A stretch of 64,000 nucleotides of DNA from Roseiarcus sp963822215. GTDB lineage: Bacteria > Pseudomonadota > Alphaproteobacteria > Rhizobiales > Beijerinckiaceae. Under the pieces are notes generated by a model. That model was not told where the DNA came from. It was given only the letters and a program-made list of their open reading frames with translations, and ran no database searches. The stretch's first letter is position 1. Every line of letters starts with the position of its first letter. Location of the stretch: contig CAWGGX010000008.1 of assembly GCA_963822215.1 (NCBI GenBank), positions 248,001 to 312,000 on the forward strand, read 5' to 3'. A program made the translations under genes and the position numbers. This document shows, piece by piece, positions 19,226 through 28,926 of this stretch.

Positions 19226-20420
19226 CCCCGTCCGGGCCGGTTTCGGTGACCGTCTTCCCCTGAGTATCGTTGTAGAAGGTTCCGGACTGCGCAGCGCCGC
19301 CGGCGATGCCGGAGGTCTCGCGGCTGACAGTCGCGGCGGCGGCGCTGAGGGCTGTGTCTTCGCCGTTGGCGTTCAGTCCCTGCGCCGCGCCAGTGAGGCT
19401 CGGATCGCTGGACGTCGTTCCCGCGGCAGCCGAATTGGGCGTCGGCGCGCCTGTCTTGCCGTTCGCCTTGCCGCCCTTGGCCTTCGGGTCGGTCGAGACC
19501 TTGGCGACGATGGGGCGCGACATTTCGATCGACTTTTCTGGCGTCACCAGGATGTCGTGCGCCTCGTGGCCGTATTTGGCTTCGGCGGCCGCCAGGGCCT
19601 GCGCCCAACTCTCGCCCTTGCTTCGGCACGAGCAGGTCGGATCGAAGGACTGCTGGAACTTGAGCGCGTTCGGCATGTCGACATAGCGCTCGCCGGCGAC
19701 CGATACGGCCTGTTCGATCGTCCCCCCGAACGGGAAGGAATAGAGCTGCACGTCGGCGTTCGGACACAGCGACCTGCAGACGTCTTCGAACCGGCCGCTC
19801 GCGCCGGAATAGGAGACGGGGAAGAAGCTGCCGTCGCAAGTCCGCACGCAGACGGCGTAGGCGCCGGCCGAAGCGTTGGCGTTCTTCTTTTCGTGTTCGA
19901 TCGAATTCTCGATATTTTGTTGCTGCTCGTCTGGCGAAAGGGTGTCGGGATTGATCGGCTCGCCGGTCTGCGGCCTGCCGCCGATGCCGAACAGCGCCTG
20001 GAAGATATTGCCGGGCTGCGCCTGCGCGTTTGCGCACTCGGCGTTGTAGCGGGCGACGAGGTCCTCCCGGCCGCCGCCGGAGCGCTCCTGCAGGTCTGCG
20101 AGACTGGCCTGCATCCGGGCGATCTGACCCCTGAGCTCGCCGCACTGCGCCGGCGGATCCGAGCCGAAAAACAGGAATTTCTGGTTGTCGCAGCCTATCG
20201 AACGGGCGTAGGCGCTGGCGTGGGCAAGCTCTGAACGCTGGCGGCCCGCAGCGCTGGCGGCCGCGCCGCCGCCGCCCCGCGGCGCAGAGGCGATGGCGGC
20301 CCTCAGTCGCGCGCAATCGGCGCTTTCGGCATAGGCTTGCGCGGTTGCGAAGACCCCCACCAAGGCCCCAAGGCCCGCGATCGCCCATCGCGGCGCTGAA
20401 AAATTCTCCGTTCCGACCAT
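19188..20420 (-). CDS. DUF2865 domain-containing secreted protein
   Basis: 410 residues from the ATG at 20420, which has GAGGAC seven bases upstream; a GTG at 20447 is the alternative. An N-terminal hydrophobic segment ending ATAQAYA looks like a signal peptide. The central domain has paired cysteines (CVRTCDGSFFPVSYS, CRSLCP, DPTCSCRS) characteristic of DUF2865, a rhizobial family. The C-terminus is low-complexity. Probably periplasmic or surface-associated; function unknown. It ends inside the convergent gltX gene. Confidence 0.8.
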   Translation of the reverse strand: MVGTENFSAPRWAIAGLGALVGVFATAQAYAESADCARLRAAIASAPRGGGGAAASAAGRQRSELAHASAYARSIGCDNQKFLFFGSDPPAQCGELRGQIARMQASLADLQERSGGGREDLVARYNAECANAQAQPGNIFQALFGIGGRPQTGEPINPDTLSPDEQQQNIENSIEHEKKNANASAGAYAVCVRTCDGSFFPVSYSGASGRFEDVCRSLCPNADVQLYSFPFGGTIEQAVSVAGERYVDMPNALKFQQSFDPTCSCRSKGESWAQALAAAEAKYGHEAHDILVTPEKSIEMSRPIVAKVSTDPKAKGGKANGKTGAPTPNSAAAGTTSSDPSLTGAAQGLNANGEDTALSAAAATVSRETSGIAGGAAQSGTFYNDTQGKTVTETGPDGVKKTVRIVGPSL

Positions 20421-21350
20421 TGCGTCCTCAGCCGCCAGACACACCACCCCTGACGGTCCCTAGCCGACCGGGCGCCGCCCGGAACCCGCGCCTTAGAATC
20501 CAGAAACGCGGCGCCAAGAAGGCAAAAACGAAGGCCGTGCTCTGGCGGCCCCTATAAGCGTTTTCACGCCGTTATGCCAGCGAGCGGCGACTCGGATACG
20601 CGGGGCGTCCTGCCGGCGGGACGTATGCTGGCGAGCCGCGCGAGCCGCCGTCCGCGCCGTCCGTTGCGGCTTTGACTGGGAGGCGCCAGGCGCCGCGGAT
20701 TGCGAGCCGCCCATCGTTTTGGTCCCCGACGGTGCGTTGGCGCCATCGTGGGTAGCGGTGTTGGCGGCGTTCTGTTCCGTGGTTTGCGTCACCGAATCCG
20801 GGTTGACGACCATCATGTCCGAGTCGCCGGCGAACCCTTGGCGCGAGGAACGACGACGGCATGATGTGGATGTCGGTAAATCCGGCCTTTCTGCGGTCCT
20901 GTACATCTTCTGCGCGATATGAATGGCGCCCGGACCGTTCGCGCCGTTCATGCCCTTCGAGCCGCAGGAGCCATCCGGCTGGCCGGTCGCGTTCTGCCGC
21001 CGGCGATGCATTGCAACCCGGCCGCGCCCGGTCTCGCGCCCTGTTTTCGCCCACCTGTTCTTTCCCTGATCCGCTCCGAAATCGCCTGATAGTTCCCTGT
21101 TCCGGTCGTTTGAAATTCCCTGTTCCGCGCCGGCGCGAGCCCGCAACCGGTAGGTTGAAAAACCCGCAACACCATGACATTGCATGGTTTCCTGGCATGG
21201 AGCGCCGGCTGCGGCGCAAGAAAATTCCCTGCTAGCAGGGAAATCGAATCGTCGGCGGCGGACCGCCCGGGAACGGCGAAGGTCCGCCTGAAGAGGAAAT
21301 TCGTCCGGGTGAAATTCCTGCCGAGCGACGGCTTGACCGTGCGAAGGCTC
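20421..21350. other. Gene-poor intergenic region with short TTCCCTG repeats
   Basis: 930 bases without a convincing gene. Open frames exist on both strands but show no domain, signal peptide or ribosome binding site. The only structure I see is the TTCCCTG repeat cluster at 21062-21242, annotated separately. Confidence 0.5.
21062..21242. repeat. Cluster of TTCCCTG repeats ending in a palindrome
   Basis: TTCCCTG occurs at 21062, 21093, 21116 and 21225, three of them followed by TTCC or ATCC. The last copy forms the 18 bp perfect palindrome TTCCCTGCTAGCAGGGAA (21225-21242). I recall similar short repeats in intergenic DNA of other Rhizobiales; function unknown. Confidence 0.55.
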
Positions 21351-22106
21351 TCAATCGGACCCCTCTGCTGCGCGCCCAGAGCGCCGGGCCGCTTCGCGCT
21401 CGACGAACCCGAGCGCGTCGTAGATCAGGATGGCGAGCAGCGCGACGATGACGCCGCCCTGCAGCACGAATGCGGTGTTCGACGTATTGAGGCCGGCGAT
21501 AATCACCTCGCCAAGCCCCTTCGCCGCTACGGTCGAGCCGATGGTCGCGGTGCCGACATTGATGATGACCGAGACGCGAACGCCAGCCAGAATGACGGGA
21601 AGCGCCAGCGGAAGCTCAACCGAAATGAGCCGGCGCCAGGCGCTCATCCCCATCCCATCGGCCGCTTCGAGGGTCGTCGGCGGCACTTGCCTTAGTCCCG
21701 CGATGGTGTTCTCGAAGATCGGCAAGAGTCCGTAGAGAACGAGCGCGATCATCGTCGGCTTCACGCCGAATCCAACCGCCGGAACGGCCAATGCAAGCAC
21801 GGCGACCGGCGGGAAGGTCTGGCCGATGTGGGCGACGCTGCGCGAAAGCGGCAGGAATTCGGCCCCGGCGTCGCGGGTGACGAAGACGCCCGCCGCTACC
21901 GCGACGATTGCGGCAATGAGACTTGACCCCGCCACCAGCGCGACGTGGTCGAGCGTGAGATCGAAGAGGCTGCCCTGGTTATAGATCGCCGGCGCGCCGT
22001 TCTCGGTCAGCGGTTCGAACGCCGGCTTGAAAAGGTCGGGCTTGAGAACCAGCGCCAGCAGAAGAGCGAGCGCCGCCCCGCGCGTGATGAGCCCTGTCCA
22101 ATTCAT
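21351..22106 (-). CDS. yehW: Osmolyte ABC transporter permease (YehW-like)
   Basis: 251 residues from the ATG at 22106, which overlaps the upstream ATPase stop by four bases (ATGA); a longer frame to 22157 would run back into the ATPase gene. It is a single-domain inner-membrane permease of the glycine betaine/choline (OpuB/ProW-like) class. It has six predicted segments and an EAA loop (EAADGMGMSAWRRL). Last gene of an osmF-yehY-yehX-yehW-ordered operon. It forms a permease pair with the 402-residue YehY-like protein for uptake of a compatible solute. Confidence 0.82.
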   Translation of the reverse strand: MNWTGLITRGAALALLLALVLKPDLFKPAFEPLTENGAPAIYNQGSLFDLTLDHVALVAGSSLIAAIVAVAAGVFVTRDAGAEFLPLSRSVAHIGQTFPPVAVLALAVPAVGFGVKPTMIALVLYGLLPIFENTIAGLRQVPPTTLEAADGMGMSAWRRLISVELPLALPVILAGVRVSVIINVGTATIGSTVAAKGLGEVIIAGLNTSNTAFVLQGGVIVALLAILIYDALGFVEREAARRSGRAAEGSD

Positions 22107-23041
22107 GGCGCAAGCCGGGCCCGGTCGAGAATTGCCGACAGCGCGACACGCCCGCATGGCGCGCCTTCGCGGTTCACGACCGCCAGGCTTTCGGCCCCCC
22201 GCGCGATCAGTTCGGAAAGCGCCTCCCGCAGCGAAGCCGTCTCCGAAATCGCTGGGCCCACGGCTTCGCCGGGCTCAGCGAGCGCGCCCACTTTCGACAG
22301 CGAGAGAAGCCGGAACGGCCGCTCGCTGTCGCCGACGAGGCGTTCGACGAAGCCCGGCGCGGGCCGCCTCAGGATCTCGGCCGGCGCGCCGTATTGCAGA
22401 AGGCGGCCGCGATCCATGACGGCAATGCGATCGCCGAGCGCAATCGCCTCTTCCATGTCGTGCGTCACCAGGACCACCGTCACGCCGAGCCGGCGCTGAA
22501 GAGCGAGCAGATCCTCGCGCGCCTTGGCGCGAATGATTGGATCGAGCGCGCCGAAGGGCTCGTCCATCAACAGCACGGAAGGCTCGGCCGCGAGCGCTCT
22601 GGCGACGCCGACGCGCTGCTGCTGGCCGCCCGAAAGCTGGTGCGGGAACTTCTGGGCGTAGAGGTCGGGGTCGAGCCCAAACAGGACGAGAAGCTCCTCG
22701 ACCCGCTTGTCGATCCGGGCGGCGTCCCATTTCAGGAGATTGGGAACTGTTGCGATGTTTCGCTTGACCGTCCAGTGCGGAAAGAGGCCGTGGCCCTGGA
22801 TCGCATAGCCGATGCCGCGCCTGAGCTCTTCGCCCGGAATCGTGCTGGTGTCGCGGCCCTCGATCCGGATCGCGCCGCTTGTCGGCTCAATGAGCCGGTT
22901 GATCATGCGCAGAAGGGTCGACTTGCCGCTTCCCGAGGTTCCGACCAGCGTGACCATAGACCCGCGCTCAACCGTGAGCGACAGGCTCTCGACGGCGGCG
23001 TTCGGGCCGAAATAACGGCTGACATCGTCGATCTCGATCAT
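22103..23041 (-). CDS. yehX: Osmolyte ABC transporter ATP-binding protein (YehX-like)
   Basis: 312 residues. Walker A GTSGSGKST is near residue 35, followed by the Q-loop YAIQGHGLFPHW, signature LSGGQQQR, Walker B LLMDEPFGALDP and switch THDMEEA. The C-terminal 80 residues are a short CBS-like regulatory region. It resembles the ProV/OpuCA/YehX quaternary-amine group. It overlaps both neighbours by four bases, so the operon is translationally coupled. Confidence 0.85.
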   Translation of the reverse strand: MIEIDDVSRYFGPNAAVESLSLTVERGSMVTLVGTSGSGKSTLLRMINRLIEPTSGAIRIEGRDTSTIPGEELRRGIGYAIQGHGLFPHWTVKRNIATVPNLLKWDAARIDKRVEELLVLFGLDPDLYAQKFPHQLSGGQQQRVGVARALAAEPSVLLMDEPFGALDPIIRAKAREDLLALQRRLGVTVVLVTHDMEEAIALGDRIAVMDRGRLLQYGAPAEILRRPAPGFVERLVGDSERPFRLLSLSKVGALAEPGEAVGPAISETASLREALSELIARGAESLAVVNREGAPCGRVALSAILDRARLAP

Positions 23042-24246
23042 GCGCGCCGCTCCGCCATGATTTCGATCAGCGCGTCAAGGAGGATCGCGGCGACGAATGC
23101 CAGCACGACCGTCGGGACGGCGCCGAGCAACACGAGATCCGTCGCGGACTGGCCCAGTCCCTGGAACACGAATTCGCCAAACCCGCCGGCGCCGATGAGC
23201 GCGGCAACGGTGACGAGGCCGATGTTCTGCACGAGGACGACGCGAACGCCGGCGAGAATGACCGGCATGGCGAGCGGAAGCTCGACGCGTAGGAGTCGCT
23301 GGCTCCCCGTCATGCCCATGCCACGCGCCGCCTCGACGACCGCCTCCGGAATCTCCTGAAGGCCGACCAGCACATTGGCCGTAACCGGCAGCAGCGAATA
23401 CAGAAAGAGTGCGATCAGCGCCGGCGCGGCGCCAATCCCACGGACGCCGAGCTGCCCGAGCAGCGGGAAACGGACGGCCATGAAGCCGAGCGGGGCCATC
23501 ATGAGGCCGTACATCGCGATGCTCGGGATAGTCTGGATGATGTTGAGGACCGGCAGCGTCATGCCGCTGAGCGCGGCCGAGCGCCGGCAGGCGACGCCGA
23601 GCGGCGCCCCGACCAGCACAGCCGCCGCGAGCGAACCGAAAGCCAGTTCGATGTGCCTTGTGCCGTCCTGCCAGAAACTGTCGGCATGGGTCGCGTATTC
23701 CTTCATGACCGAAAGGCCGTTCCAGCAGCCGGAGCCGAGGATCACGCCGACGAGCGCGGCCGCCGAGGCGAGCGCCGCGACCCGTGCGGCCGGCCCCAGT
23801 TCGAGCTTGGCGATGGCGTCGGTGACGAGAAGGCTGAACGCGAAGCCCAGCATCCAGAACCCCGCCGCCGGCCCGACCCGCGCGAGCGGATTGCCGGCCG
23901 GCGCAACATGTGCGGGCACGAATCCGATGATTACGAGGACGCCGACCAGCGCCGCTGCGCCGCCGGCGAGCCTGAGCCGGGGGCCCGTGCGCAGGAGCGC
24001 GATCAGCGCGCCTGCGAGAATGAGGGCTGCGCCGGGCGCCGCAACCGCAGCGGGCAGGGCGTCGAAAAGGCCAATCGCCTTTCCCGAAACGATGCGATTC
24101 GGCCGCAGCGTCGCAAAAGGCTCGAAGACGAGCGCGACCGCGACAATCGCCGTGATCGCCGCGCCGAGCTTGTCGAGGCGCACGGCGGCAATGGTTTTGG
24201 CGGCGACGCCTCCCGCACGGGGCAAGGTCTCGCCGGCGACGGTCAC
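23038..24246 (-). CDS. yehY: Osmolyte ABC transporter permease (YehY-like)
   Basis: 402 residues, GTG start at 24246 overlapping the osmF stop. The long N-terminal half carries several extra membrane segments (about residues 25-190) not present in ordinary permeases, as in YehY of E. coli (385 residues). The C-terminal half is a typical permease domain with the EAA loop EAARGMGMTGSQRL. Pairs with the YehW-like subunit. Confidence 0.83.
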   Translation of the reverse strand: MTVAGETLPRAGGVAAKTIAAVRLDKLGAAITAIVAVALVFEPFATLRPNRIVSGKAIGLFDALPAAVAAPGAALILAGALIALLRTGPRLRLAGGAAALVGVLVIIGFVPAHVAPAGNPLARVGPAAGFWMLGFAFSLLVTDAIAKLELGPAARVAALASAAALVGVILGSGCWNGLSVMKEYATHADSFWQDGTRHIELAFGSLAAAVLVGAPLGVACRRSAALSGMTLPVLNIIQTIPSIAMYGLMMAPLGFMAVRFPLLGQLGVRGIGAAPALIALFLYSLLPVTANVLVGLQEIPEAVVEAARGMGMTGSQRLLRVELPLAMPVILAGVRVVLVQNIGLVTVAALIGAGGFGEFVFQGLGQSATDLVLLGAVPTVVLAFVAAILLDALIEIMAERRA

Positions 24247-25160
24247 TTCTTCAGGAAGCCTTTGGACGTGAGATAGTCGGCGGCGACATCCTTGGCCGAT
24301 TCGCCGTTCACCTGGATGCGCCCGTTGAGCGTCTGCAGGGTCTTGAGGTCAAGGCTCGCGAACACCGGCTTCAAGGCGTCGGCGATCTCGGGGTGGGCTT
24401 TGAGCACCGCTTCGCGGACGATCGGCGCCGGCGCGTAGACGGGCTGCACGCCCTTGTCGTCGTCGAGCACGACGAGACCCGCCGCGCCGATCGCGCCGTC
24501 CGTGCCGTAGACCATCGCGGCGTTGACGCCATCAGTCTGCTCGGCCGCCGCCTTGATCGTCGCCGAGGTGTCGCCGCCCGACAGGACGAGCAACTGATCG
24601 GGCTTGAGAGTGAACCCGTAGGCCTTCTGGAACGCCGGCAGGGCCGCAGCGCTGTTGACGAATTCCGACGACCCGGCAAGCTTCACCTTGCCGCTTCCGG
24701 ACACGAACTTGCCGAAGTCGCCGAGCGATTTCAGCTTGTTCGCGTCGGCGACCTCTTGCCGTAACGCAATCGCCCAGGTGTTGTTGGCTGGCGCGGGGGT
24801 CAGCCACACGATCTTGTTCGCATCGTAATCGAGCGACTTGGCCGCCTGGTATCCCTTCGCCGCGTCCTTCCATACGGAATCGTCGGCCTTGTTGAAGAAG
24901 AAGGCCGCGTTGCCGGTATATTCCGGATAGATGTCGATCTCGCCGTTGGCGATCGCCTTGCGCACGATCGGCGTTGAGCCGAGCGACACCTTGTTCGTTA
25001 CCGGCAGGCCATGCGACTGCAGCACCTGAAGGATGATATTGCCGAGGAGATTGCCCTCCGTGTCGATTTTTGACGACACGACGATCGGATCGGCCAGCGT
25101 CGGCGCCGACACGGCGACGCTAAGCGCGAGGCCGACGATTAGCGATTTCAGCAAGTTCAT
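24243..25160 (-). CDS. osmF: Osmolyte-binding protein OsmF (YehZ-like)
   Basis: 305 residues with a signal peptide (MNLLKSLIVGLALSVAVSAPTLA, cleavage after about residue 23), then an OpuAC-type glycine betaine-binding fold with the YPEYTGNA motif near residue 80. It has AGAGGAGAA just before the ATG. First gene of the four-gene operon in the same order as E. coli yehZYXW. There OsmF is a low-affinity, stress-induced binding protein; the ligand here is inferred (glycine betaine or related solute). Confidence 0.83.
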   Translation of the reverse strand: MNLLKSLIVGLALSVAVSAPTLADPIVVSSKIDTEGNLLGNIILQVLQSHGLPVTNKVSLGSTPIVRKAIANGEIDIYPEYTGNAAFFFNKADDSVWKDAAKGYQAAKSLDYDANKIVWLTPAPANNTWAIALRQEVADANKLKSLGDFGKFVSGSGKVKLAGSSEFVNSAAALPAFQKAYGFTLKPDQLLVLSGGDTSATIKAAAEQTDGVNAAMVYGTDGAIGAAGLVVLDDDKGVQPVYAPAPIVREAVLKAHPEIADALKPVFASLDLKTLQTLNGRIQVNGESAKDVAADYLTSKGFLKK

Positions 25161-25405
25161 CTAGTTCTCCTCTGGCTTGCGATAAAGCGTGGCGCGCGTC
25201 GAACAGCCCCTTGTAACTCATAAGCCGCGGCAACTCCCAAGCCGCGTGGACGCCGTATGGCATGGTGGAGGGGCGCTTGCCGAAGGCCGGATCCGTTGGC
25301 AGTTACAACTCCTTTGAGACGGGGACGTTGCGACGGCTGGACAATAAAAAAACGTTCGGCGGAGGGCTGGGGCACGACGATGCCGAGACCGCAGCGACGA
25401 ACTTA

Positions 25406-25760
25406 CTACTTCGCCTTGACCGATGCATCCGAGTCGAAATGGTAGGTCCAGCCGATCGTCACTTGCGCCTCGCTGAGCGAAGCGGCGATATTGCTGCCCG
25501 GCGTCGGACCGTAAGGGGTGATCTCCGATCCCGAGACGCTGCCCTTCGGCGCGTAGTAGCCCGCGAGATCAATCGAGGAATTATTCGTCTCGCGATAACT
25601 CAGTCCGGCGCTGAATTGGCTCGCGGTGACGGCCGGGGCGAGAAGTCCGAGCGTGACCTCGGCGCCATCGACGGGGTTGATGTTGAACTCGAGGCCCGCT
25701 CGCAGCGTCAGAGCCGGGATCGCGCGCCATTCGGCGCCGAGCGGCAGACACTGGTTTCCA
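25406..25760 (-). pseudogene. FadL-family outer membrane transporter, C-terminal remnant
   Basis: About 118 codons matching only the last strands of FadL/OmpP1-type barrels: LGAEWRAIPALTLRAG, the LAPAV turn, SYRETNNSSIDLAGYYA and the terminal aromatic strand VTIGWTYHF. The normal N-terminal plug and most of the barrel are absent. Upstream sequence in the frame is non-homologous low-quality coding, so this is a truncated gene. FadL proteins import long-chain fatty acids or aromatic hydrocarbons. Confidence 0.7.
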
Positions 25761-25999
25761 CCGGCGTCTGCTGCTATCCCCGCGCCACCCCGACCAGCGC
25801 CGGCGCCCATTGCCGCGCTGGCTTCCAGGCTCGCATTGAAATACTTGTCGATAGAGCTACGAGGACATCGGATGGTGAGCAAGGTTGTCGATCGTCTCCT
25901 GTCTGACGGAAAAGATCTGGCGTGGGCGAATCGCAATCGCGCGTCAACGTCCGCCGCGCCGCGACGTGGCGGCGCCTGCTCCTGAGCGGAGGCATCGAT

Positions 26000-27316
26000 A
26001 TGGCTGCGCCGACGCCCCCGGCTTTTGACACGCTCGCCCTTCACAGTGGGCAGCGTCCCGATCCGAATAGTGGCGCGCGCGCCGTTCCGATTTACGAGAC
26101 GACGTCCTACGTCTATCGCGACACCGAGCATGCCGCGGCGCTGTTCAATCTCGAGCGCCCCGGCCATATCTACAGCCGGATCTCCAATCCGACCGTCGCA
26201 GTTCTCGAAGAACGCCTCGCCGCGCTCGAGGGCGGGGTCGGCGCAGTGGCGACGGCGAGCGGTATGGCGGCGCTGCATCTCGCCATCGCCACGTTGGCGA
26301 GCGCCGGCGATCACATCGTCGCGTCGTCCGCGCTCTACGGTGGGACGATCAACCTTCTCGCGCGTACCCTGCCGCGCTTCGGCGTCCGCACGACATTCGT
26401 CGCGCCGAGGGACCACGCCGGCTTCGCGGCGGCGATCAGGCCGGAAACCCGGCTGGTTCTGGCGGAGACGATCGGCAACCCGAATCTTGAGGTGCTGGAC
26501 ATTGCGGCGATCGCCGGCGTCGCCCACGCGGCCGGCGTGCCGCTGCTCATCGACAACACTTTCGCCACCCCCTACCTCTGCCGACCGATCGAGTTCGGCG
26601 CGGACATCGTCATGCATTCGTTGACGAAGTGGATCGGCGGACACGGGCGAGTCCTTGGCGGCGTCCTCGTCGACGCCGGCCATTTCGATTGGCGTGCGTC
26701 GGGGCGGCACAAGACGCTGATCGAGCCTTACGACGGCTATCACGGCCTGAACTTCGCCGACGATTACGGGCCCGCCGCCTTCATCATGCGCGCCCGCGTC
26801 GAGGGATTGCGCGATTTCGGCCCGGCGCTGCCGGCGTCGAGCGCCGCGACGATTTTGCTCGGCGTCGAGACGCTCGGACCGCGGATGGACCGGCATGTCG
26901 CCAATGCGCTCGCGGTCGTCGCGGCGCTCCGCGCGCACGAGGCGGTCGCCTGGGTCCGCCATCCGTCGCTCCCGGACCACCCCGACGCCGAACTCGCCAA
27001 GCGGCTCATGCCGCGCGGGGCGAGCTCGATCGTCACCTTCGGCATTCGCGGCGGGCGCGAGGCGGCGACCCGGTTCATCGAGAGCCTCAAACTGGCGAGC
27101 CACCTCGCCAATGTCGGCGACGCCAAGACACTGGTCCTTCACCCCGCGTCGACGACCCATGCGCAGTTGGACGCCGCGACTCTGGCGGCGGCGGGCATCG
27201 GCGAGGACCTGATCCGCCTGTCGATCGGGATCGAGGACGCGGCGGACATCGTCGCCGATCTCGAACAGGCGCTCAAACGCTCTCAGGCCGGCCGAAAGGG
27301 ACGCCATGTGGGTTGA
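26000..27316 (+). CDS. metY: O-acetylhomoserine (thiol)-lyase
   Basis: 438 residues of the Cys/Met-metabolism PLP-enzyme family. It shows DTLALHSGQRPDP and YSRISNPT at the N-terminus, SALYGGT, the IDNTFATPYL stretch and the PLP lysine in HSLTKWIGGHG near residue 210, then the family end ASTTHAQL...RLSIGIED. The length fits MetY/CysD rather than the shorter cystathionine lyases. Reaction: O-acetylhomoserine plus sulfide to homocysteine, in methionine synthesis. The ATG at 26000 is chosen because GCGGAGG precedes it. It overlaps the next gene by 11 bases. Confidence 0.85.
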   Translation: MAAPTPPAFDTLALHSGQRPDPNSGARAVPIYETTSYVYRDTEHAAALFNLERPGHIYSRISNPTVAVLEERLAALEGGVGAVATASGMAALHLAIATLASAGDHIVASSALYGGTINLLARTLPRFGVRTTFVAPRDHAGFAAAIRPETRLVLAETIGNPNLEVLDIAAIAGVAHAAGVPLLIDNTFATPYLCRPIEFGADIVMHSLTKWIGGHGRVLGGVLVDAGHFDWRASGRHKTLIEPYDGYHGLNFADDYGPAAFIMRARVEGLRDFGPALPASSAATILLGVETLGPRMDRHVANALAVVAALRAHEAVAWVRHPSLPDHPDAELAKRLMPRGASSIVTFGIRGGREAATRFIESLKLASHLANVGDAKTLVLHPASTTHAQLDAATLAAAGIGEDLIRLSIGIEDAADIVADLEQALKRSQAGRKGRHVG

Positions 27317-28112
27317 TCTCGACGGGCGGCAGGTGTTCGTCGCTGCCGGCGGCCGCGCCCACGACTCCGAGGGTCCGCTCGCGGTGTTTCTGCACGGCGC
27401 CGGCATGGACCACAGCGTCTGGGCGCTGCAGGCGCGCTGGTTCGCCCACCATGGGTTTCGCTCGGCGGCGGTTGACCTGCCGGGGCATGGCGGGTCCGAG
27501 GGTCCGGCGCTCGCCTCGATCGAAGCGCTGGCCCAATGGACGCTGGCGCTCGTCAAGCGCCTCGGCGGCGGGAAGGCGCTGCTCATCGGCCACTCGATGG
27601 GGTCGCTGATCGCGCTCGAGGCGGCGGCGCTTGGCCCGGATCGGGTGGCGGGCCTCGGGCTGATCGGAACGGCGGCGACGATGCCGGTGCACCCGAGCTT
27701 GCTCGCGGCGGCGGCGGCGAACGATCCCGCGGCCATCGCCATGGTTTCCCTGTGGGGGCTCGGCCCGGAGGCGACGCTCGGCGGCAGCCAGACGCCGGGT
27801 CTATGGATGCTCGGCGGCGCGGAGCGGCTCCTGAAGAACGCCGCGCCCGGCGTCCTCGGCGTGGATCTCGCCGCCTGCAACGCCTATGGCGGCGGCCTCG
27901 CCGCAGCCGCCAAGGTCGCCGCGCCGACCCTGCTTGCGCTCGGCGAACGCGATCTCATGACGCCGCGCGCCGCCGGCGAGGCCCTCGGCGGGAGAATCGC
28001 CAACGCGCGCGTCGTCGTCGTGCCCGGGGCGGGCCATCTCCTGCCGGCCGAGCGCCCGGAAGAATTGCTCGCCGCCCTCAAGAGCCTCAGCGTGGCGAAA
28101 GAACACGCGTAA
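27306..28112 (+). CDS. Alpha/beta hydrolase
   Basis: 268 residues with the oxyanion-loop motif LHGAGMDHSVW, the nucleophile elbow GHSMGS (serine near residue 98), an acidic residue in LGERDLMTP and the histidine in PGAGHLLP. No signal peptide, so cytoplasmic. It overlaps metY and is probably co-translated. A link to methionine synthesis (for example ester or thioester hydrolysis) is inference from position only. Confidence 0.8.
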   Translation: MWVDLDGRQVFVAAGGRAHDSEGPLAVFLHGAGMDHSVWALQARWFAHHGFRSAAVDLPGHGGSEGPALASIEALAQWTLALVKRLGGGKALLIGHSMGSLIALEAAALGPDRVAGLGLIGTAATMPVHPSLLAAAAANDPAAIAMVSLWGLGPEATLGGSQTPGLWMLGGAERLLKNAAPGVLGVDLAACNAYGGGLAAAAKVAAPTLLALGERDLMTPRAAGEALGGRIANARVVVVPGAGHLLPAERPEELLAALKSLSVAKEHA

Positions 28113-28843
28113 ACGCGCCCTTTTGGGTCCGTTTCAGCGGTTTTGGCGTCGAAATCGGCCGGTTGACGGCCCAAGAACGGGCCTGACAAGGCTCATAACG
28201 CGCGCGTTTTTGGTGAACGATCAAGGGATTTCAAGGCGTTAAGCCCAGGATTTTGATTCGTGCAGGGTGCCGGAACCCCTGTTTGACACCTCTTCGCCAC
28301 ATTCTCGGCCTTTCGGGCCGACGCCGGACCGCGCCGCCCCGCCCGCCGCCGCGCGATCCGAGGCCCCGCCGAGCCCGACTCCAACAGCGCGCCCGAGCGC
28401 GCGCCGACCGCGCGTTCCGGTTCGAAGCGGCGGAAGTGGGTCGGGATCGGGGCAGGGGCATTGCGAGTTGATCGGACGGCATTGGGATCAGAGTACGAAG
28501 GGATTCCTGTTTTGGCAAGCATTTGCTTCTCGTACTCCGATTATAACAAAACCGTGTCTCGCCCGCCCGCGAGCCTCCGCCTCAGTCGGTTGGGCGAATG
28601 GGGGCGCCCTTCGTTCTTCGTTCGCCGCTCGACGGGGTCGGACGAGACATGAGGCTGGAGTTCGACTCGAAGCGCACTTTCCCGGTCGCCCCCGTACGGA
28701 CGGGACGCGTCAAAGAACCAAGCCGTTCTTGTTGTATGGGCGCCGAGGCGCAGCGCGGAACCAGGCCTTGGGCCAAGGCTTGGGCCGACGCAAAGGCTGG
28801 CGCCGCCGACCGCGTGCCCGGCGCTCGCGCCGCACGCTGGAAT
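28113..28843. other. Intergenic region, no supported gene
   Basis: About 730 bases between the hydrolase and the F420 island. Short open frames on both strands lack domains and ribosome binding sites. No IS end, tRNA or riboswitch pattern was recognised. It marks the left boundary of the accessory island. Confidence 0.4.
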
Positions 28844-28891
28844 TTGACAGGTTCGACTGAACCCAGCTATTAAGGAACGATCGATCACTTA
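28844..28891 (+). promoter_or_regulatory. Promoter with TetR-type operator upstream of the FAD oxidoreductase
   Basis: TTGACA at 28844-28849 is a perfect -35; TATTAA at 28868-28873 lies 18 bases away. It overlaps a dyad-like element at 28871-28891 containing GGAACGATCGATC. The same GAACGA core sits in the same position at the DUF1330 promoter (30871-30890), next to the TetR gene. Likely repressor site. Confidence 0.5.
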
Positions 28892-28926
28892 TAATTGAAC
28901 TTCGGACAAGCACCCGGGAGGCGCGC

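Noticed and set aside
20493..21185. Possible 230-residue minus-strand protein
   Set aside because: No domain, no signal peptide, no ribosome binding site, and it runs across the TTCCCTG repeats.
25800..25999. SAM riboswitch before metY
   Set aside because: I looked for a SAM-II-like or SAM-I-like core because metY is often controlled that way in this group, but no conserved pseudoknot or core segment could be matched.
25406..27880. 824-codon minus-strand open frame
   Set aside because: Only its last ~118 codons have real similarity (FadL end); the rest is antisense to metY and the hydrolase gene.
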